In this document: positions 6,393-9,888 of the stretch, piece by piece | Position numbering within the stretch: position 1 is the stretch's first letter | How the letters are laid out: each line of letters starts with the position of its first letter | DNA from: Anaerolineae bacterium | Lineage (GTDB): Bacteria; Chloroflexota; Anaerolineae; 4572-78; NAK82 | DNA: 9,888 nucleotides | Assembly (NCBI GenBank): GCA_030597485.1 | Contig: JAUVRU010000040.1 | Location: forward strand, 1-9,888 | Direction: 5' to 3' | Position numbers and translations under genes: made by a program | Notes under the pieces: model-generated | Databases searched by the model: none | Seen by the model: only the letters and a program-made list of their open reading frames with translations | Told to the model about the DNA's origin: nothing

Positions 6393-6408
6393 CCCAGAGT
6401 GGAGTGGA

Positions 6409-6437
6409 TTGACGGAGACTCCGCAATCGGGTACAAT
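6409..6437 (+). promoter_or_regulatory. Sigma-70-type promoter for the DHH-CBS-nucleotidyltransferase gene
   Basis: TTGACG (6409-6414), a 17-bp spacer and TACAAT (6432-6437) lie directly behind the pckA terminator. The -10 is the same hexamer as in the DUF1385 promoter. Transcription from about 6444 gives a leader of roughly 104 nt before ATG 6548. Confidence 0.75.
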
Positions 6438-6547
6438 TACCCTCGGCTGACACGCACTGGAATTGACCTCAGCCACTCGCCATTGTCTCATGCCGGGCCA
6501 TCTATCGACGGGTTATCGCTGACCGCCGTCCATTGGACTGATCGAGT

Positions 6548-9193
6548 ATGCACCTGATTGTCACTCACGACAATGCCGATTTCGATGCGGTCGCATCCCT
6601 GTTGGGCGCCGCCAAGCTGTATCCGGACGCCCATCCGTTGATTCCCAATCGCCTCAACCGCAACGTGCGCGACTTCTTGCATTTGTATTGGGAGGAATTC
6701 CCCTTCGCCAGACCCCACGAGACACCCAAGGGAACGGTGGACCGGCTGACGATGGTGGACAGCCAGCACGTTCCCCCCTTGCCGGGGCTGAATGACGGGA
6801 CTCAGTTCCACGTCATTGACCACCATGCTCTGTCACCGAACCTCCCCGCTGACACCGTCATCACGCTGCAGGACACCGGCGCCACTGCCACCCTCATGGT
6901 CGAGGAGATCCAACGCCAGCACATCAGGCTCACGCCCAACCAGGCCACATTGATGCTGCTGGGCATCTATGAGGATACCGGCTCTTTACTCTACTCCAGC
7001 ACCACCACGCGCGATGTATACGCTGCTGCCTGGCTGCTGGAGCAGAACGCTTCCCTGGAAGTGGTACGCCAATTTCTAAAATACCCCTTGAGCGAGAGCC
7101 AGCGAGATCTCTATACACGGATGACCGACCACCTGGAAACCCACCAGGTCGAAGGCCACATCGTCATGATCTCGGCCGTGCAGGCCATTGGCTATGTCGA
7201 GGAACTGAGCACGCTGGCACACAAGCTGCGGGACCTGTTCGAGCCGGACGCAATCTTCCTGGTGGTAGCCATGGACGATCACATCCAGGTTGTGGCCCGC
7301 TCCACCAGTGACGCCATTGACGTGGGTGCCATCACCGCCTGCCTGGGGGGAGGGGGACACGCCCGGGCAGCGGCCGCGCTCATCCATCACCAGGATTTCT
7401 CACGAGTCCACGACCGGCTGCTCGATTTGCTCAACCAGCAGGTGCAGCCATCCATCACAGTGGACAAGATAATGTCTCGCGGCGTGCACACGCTGGCCCC
7501 CGCCGACACAGTGAAAAAGGCATCGGAGATGATGACTCGTTATGGCCACGAGGGGTTTCCGGTGGTGGCAGAGGGGCAGATTGTGGGCGTGCTCACCCGG
7601 CGTGAGATAGACAAGGCACTGCACCATCAGCTGGGTGGCAGCGCCATTCGCCAATTTATGCACAAGGGGGAGTTCTTTGTCACGCCCCAAGACTCAGTGG
7701 ACACCCTGCAAGCCCTGATGACCCGGGAAGGCCTGGGACAGGTGCCAGTCGTGGAGAACGGCAAGATCATAGGTATCGCAACCCGCACCGATCTGATCAA
7801 ACTGTGGAGCGAGGCTCCCCGACCATCGCGGGCCACGGAGATATCCCAGCGGCTGACCGAGGTCCTTCCCCCACCTCTGCTGCATCTACTGCGTGAGGCA
7901 GGTCGGGTGGCGGCTCAGCAAGGAGCCTTGCTGTTCATCGTAGGTGGTTTCGTGCGTGATCTGCTCCACAACCCTAACCTTGGATTGGAAGTGTCCTACC
8001 CCGACATAGACTTGGTGGCGGAGGGAGATGCCATCCGCCTTGCCCGGCAGCTGGCCCAACAGTACGGCGGGCAGGTACGCAGCCATCGCCGGTTCGGCAC
8101 AGCCAAGTGGCTCATTGATGACAGCCATCAGCTGGCGAACAGCCGCCCTCCTGCCGCCTCCGGCAGCCCGGCCCACGATGTCCGGTTGCCACCTGCGCTG
8201 GACTTTGTGACCGCCCGCACCGAGTTTTACGAGCACCCGTCCGCCCTGCCGGAGGTGGAACGAAGTTCCATCAAACAGGATCTGTATCGGCGTGACTTCA
8301 CCATCAATACATTGGCTATCCAGATGTCGCCAGACCACTATGGCGATCTGCTCGATTTCTATGGCGGGGAAAATGACCTGCGTCAGGGCCTCATCCGGGT
8401 GTTACATAGCCTGAGTTTCGTGGAGGATCCCACCCGCATGCTGCGGGCCGTGCGGTTGGAGCAGCGTATGGGCTTTCGCATTGAAGCCCGCACCGCCGAG
8501 CTGCTAGACCACGCATTGGATCTTCTGGATCGAGTCAGCGGGGAACGCATATACCATGAATTGCATCTCATCTTCCAGGAAACTGAACCGGAGCCAGCGT
8601 TGCGGCGGCTGGATGAGCTGGGCATACTCAAGCAGGTTCACCCCGACCTTTGTGCCGACAACTGGGTCATTCGCCGCATCACCGCGATGCGTACTGGGCT
8701 CAACGATACCCCTTGGGCGACGACACCGCTGACCGACGTGCAGTATCTGGGCTTGTTGACGTTCCGGCTGTCAGACAGAGCATTACAGCAGGTCGTCGTC
8801 AGGCTGCGCATCCGGGCAGCCGACGCATCCGTCTTGCGTCAGGTGCAAACGTTGAAATCACGTCTGCCCCAGCTTCAACAGACACTGCGCCCCAGCCAAA
8901 TCTACGGCTACCTTGAATCCTTCACCAGCGAGAGCTTGTTGATCGGCTGGCTGGGGACTGAGGATGAAACCGCACGGGCTCAGATGGGCCAGTTCCAGCG
9001 CGAGCTGCGCGGCATTGACCCCATCATTGACGGACACTACCTGCGGCGCGAGCTCGACCTGCGCCCCGGCCCCATCTATCGCCGGATTCTGGATGACCTG
9101 CGGGCGGCGCGGCTGGACGGCCAGGTAGTCACGCTGGCCGACGAACGGGCCTGGGTGAAACGCTGGTTGGAGGAGCACGGCAACGACGACTAG
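6548..9193 (+). CDS. DHH/DHHA1 - CBS - CBS - tRNA nucleotidyltransferase/poly(A) polymerase fusion (CCA- or A-adding)
   Basis: This 881-residue cytoplasmic protein has four modules. 1) DHH phosphoesterase, about 1-200: THDNADFDA (6-14), D71, DHH at 91-93, and YEDTG (141-145) supply the metal ligands. DHHA1 follows with LGGGGH (266-271), as in NrnA-type nanoRNase/pAp phosphatases. 2) A CBS pair at about 303-357 and 366-420, usually an adenine-nucleotide sensor. 3) Class II nucleotidyltransferase head from about 440: FIVGGFVRDLL (463-473), the catalytic pair in PDIDLV (D486, D488), LDFVTARTEFY (551-561), RRDFTIN (581-587), and EDPTR (626-630), the EDxxR template motif. 4) A helical body to the end, presumably binding tRNA. 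The family adds C and A to tRNA 3' ends. The same fusion is known in other phyla; whether it adds CCA or A only cannot be read from sequence. ATG 6548 starts the first DHH strand, but no good ribosome site precedes it. A Pro/Ala/Ser-rich insertion (about 524-550) interrupts the head. Confidence 0.93.
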   Translation: MHLIVTHDNADFDAVASLLGAAKLYPDAHPLIPNRLNRNVRDFLHLYWEEFPFARPHETPKGTVDRLTMVDSQHVPPLPGLNDGTQFHVIDHHALSPNLPADTVITLQDTGATATLMVEEIQRQHIRLTPNQATLMLLGIYEDTGSLLYSSTTTRDVYAAAWLLEQNASLEVVRQFLKYPLSESQRDLYTRMTDHLETHQVEGHIVMISAVQAIGYVEELSTLAHKLRDLFEPDAIFLVVAMDDHIQVVARSTSDAIDVGAITACLGGGGHARAAAALIHHQDFSRVHDRLLDLLNQQVQPSITVDKIMSRGVHTLAPADTVKKASEMMTRYGHEGFPVVAEGQIVGVLTRREIDKALHHQLGGSAIRQFMHKGEFFVTPQDSVDTLQALMTREGLGQVPVVENGKIIGIATRTDLIKLWSEAPRPSRATEISQRLTEVLPPPLLHLLREAGRVAAQQGALLFIVGGFVRDLLHNPNLGLEVSYPDIDLVAEGDAIRLARQLAQQYGGQVRSHRRFGTAKWLIDDSHQLANSRPPAASGSPAHDVRLPPALDFVTARTEFYEHPSALPEVERSSIKQDLYRRDFTINTLAIQMSPDHYGDLLDFYGGENDLRQGLIRVLHSLSFVEDPTRMLRAVRLEQRMGFRIEARTAELLDHALDLLDRVSGERIYHELHLIFQETEPEPALRRLDELGILKQVHPDLCADNWVIRRITAMRTGLNDTPWATTPLTDVQYLGLLTFRLSDRALQQVVVRLRIRAADASVLRQVQTLKSRLPQLQQTLRPSQIYGYLESFTSESLLIGWLGTEDETARAQMGQFQRELRGIDPIIDGHYLRRELDLRPGPIYRRILDDLRAARLDGQVVTLADERAWVKRWLEEHGNDD

Positions 9194-9252
9194 CAGGCAC
9201 TTGGATATCCTGGTTCCGCGTGCTGTGCAGCCCTGATTTTCCCCAGGCTTGT

Positions 9253-9888
9253 CTACTCGTGCAGCCAGCCGGTAAACTTGCTGCGCGGCCAGGGGTTGGA
9301 CATCCAGGAAGTATCTGGCGGCGGCAGCGCCGTGGCCAGGCGCACGGTTAGCCAGCCATGAGGGAGCCGTAGTTCCATCGGTTTGCCTCTCTGGCTGACC
9401 CAGCGCAGTGCCCTCTGCTCCTCAGCAGCTTTCGCCAGCGCCAGGGTGGTGCGCACATCTCCTTCCAGGTATCGGAGCACTTCCTGTCGTTGACCGGCCG
9501 CCCACATAGGGGGAGCGAGCGCGCCACTCATCCCGGGAGGCTTGCCCACCAGCCCCATGCCCTTCGCCGCCTTGTCCAGGCCCAGCGGATACCCCTGGAG
9601 ACAGAAGACGTGGAACATCATATCGACGTGGTCCACGGCCAGCTGGCGGCATTCGGTGAGCATTCCGCTCTCTTCGGCCAGGATGTCGAAATCGAAGCCG
9701 ACACCGTTCCAGGTGAGGAGAGTCCGGCCGCGCTCCACCGCTCCCTGCAGATAGCGCACGACGTCTTGTGCCTCAGAACGCGCCATCTGGTCAGCGGCAG
9801 TGCCTGATGCCGTTTTGCCATGCCAGATCACCAGATCCCCGTCGTCGAATAGCGCCGCCGCGCAGGTAATACCCAGCGGGCGATATGC
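9253..9888 (-). CDS. DEDD-type 3'-5' exonuclease (ribonuclease H fold), 5' end outside window
   Basis: The frame stays open to the right edge, so 211 C-terminal residues are visible. The first, RPLGITCAAALFD, follow directly on what should be the Exo I (DxE) motif just outside. Exo II is TWNGVGFDFDIL (59-70 of the fragment, with D66 or D68) and Exo III is YLEGD (140-144), the YxxxD form; V88-D89 lies between them. This order fits the PolB-like/YprB-like predicted exonucleases, which trim DNA or RNA from 3' ends with two metal ions. A GTG at 9831 could be mistaken for the start but would remove the first strand of the fold. The tail after residue 150 has no motif I recognise. The gene is convergent with the nucleotidyltransferase fusion, 59 bp apart, with no clear terminator between. 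Confidence 0.8.
   Translation of the reverse strand, partial: AYRPLGITCAAALFDDGDLVIWHGKTASGTAADQMARSEAQDVVRYLQGAVERGRTLLTWNGVGFDFDILAEESGMLTECRQLAVDHVDMMFHVFCLQGYPLGLDKAAKGMGLVGKPPGMSGALAPPMWAAGQRQEVLRYLEGDVRTTLALAKAAEEQRALRWVSQRGKPMELRLPHGWLTVRLATALPPPDTSWMSNPWPRSKFTGWLHE

Noticed and set aside
5358..6491. Long open frame on the minus strand (377 codons) opposite pckA
   Set aside because: It is antisense to an unmistakable pckA, has no recognisable domain, and runs through the pckA terminator and into the next promoter.
6463..6491. Second promoter for the fusion gene (TTGACC-17-TCTCAT)
   Set aside because: The -10 matches only 4 of 6 positions, and a much better promoter lies just upstream at 6409-6437.
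9194..9252. Terminator between the convergent genes
   Set aside because: Only imperfect pairings (GCAC/GTGC and AGCCCTG/CAGGCT) and a GGATATCC palindrome are seen, without a stable stem plus T-run.

Overview
The window is a GC-rich (roughly 60%) chromosomal segment with ordinary housekeeping gene content. It carries no sign of phage, transposon or CRISPR. The protein style suggests a Chloroflexota bacterium, perhaps of the Anaerolineae/Caldilineae type: a Pro/Thr-rich spacer joining TPRs to an L,D-transpeptidase domain, a LysM-M23 protein, a YqhQ/DUF1385 protein and a DHH-CBS-CBS-nucleotidyltransferase fusion. That placement is an inference from family style, not from a marker gene.

Layout. 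Left arm, minus strand (1-2802): a secreted LysM-LysM-M23 peptidase (1522-2802) is followed 67 bp downstream by a membrane-anchored TPR/L,D-transpeptidase. The window edge cuts the latter immediately after its catalytic Cys codon. No gene is visible in the 1-1454 stretch unless the minus strand is read through the left edge. Centre (2803-3156): a 354-bp divergent intergenic region holds an array of DnaA-box-like 9-mers. Three are perfect TTATCCACA, two are near matches and two are decayed; all point the same way and are spaced at about 10 or 20 bp. It also holds two head-to-head sigma-70-type promoters and an operator-like inverted repeat. Right arm, plus strand (3157-9193): a YqhQ/DUF1385 membrane protein; a small unidentified ORF; ATP-dependent PEP carboxykinase (pckA), ended by a 13-bp perfect-stem terminator; and, with its own promoter, an 881-residue DHH/DHHA1-CBS-CBS-tRNA nucleotidyltransferase fusion. 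Right edge, minus strand: the 3' part of a DEDD-type 3'-5' exonuclease, convergent with the fusion gene.

How the genes work together. The left pair acts on peptidoglycan: one enzyme of a cross-link-hydrolysing family and one of a cross-link-forming family, probably co-transcribed from the minus promoter. pckA sits at the PEP/oxaloacetate node of gluconeogenesis. The fusion protein and the DEDD exonuclease both concern RNA or nucleic-acid 3' ends, but they are convergent and therefore not an operon.

The most notable item is the DnaA-box array. Genes on both sides diverge from it, which suits a replication origin. However, no dnaA or dnaN is visible, and the AT-rich block beside it is at least partly the -10 region of the minus promoter. 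A DnaA-controlled leader for the cell-wall operon, or a DnaA-titration site, is an equally live explanation.
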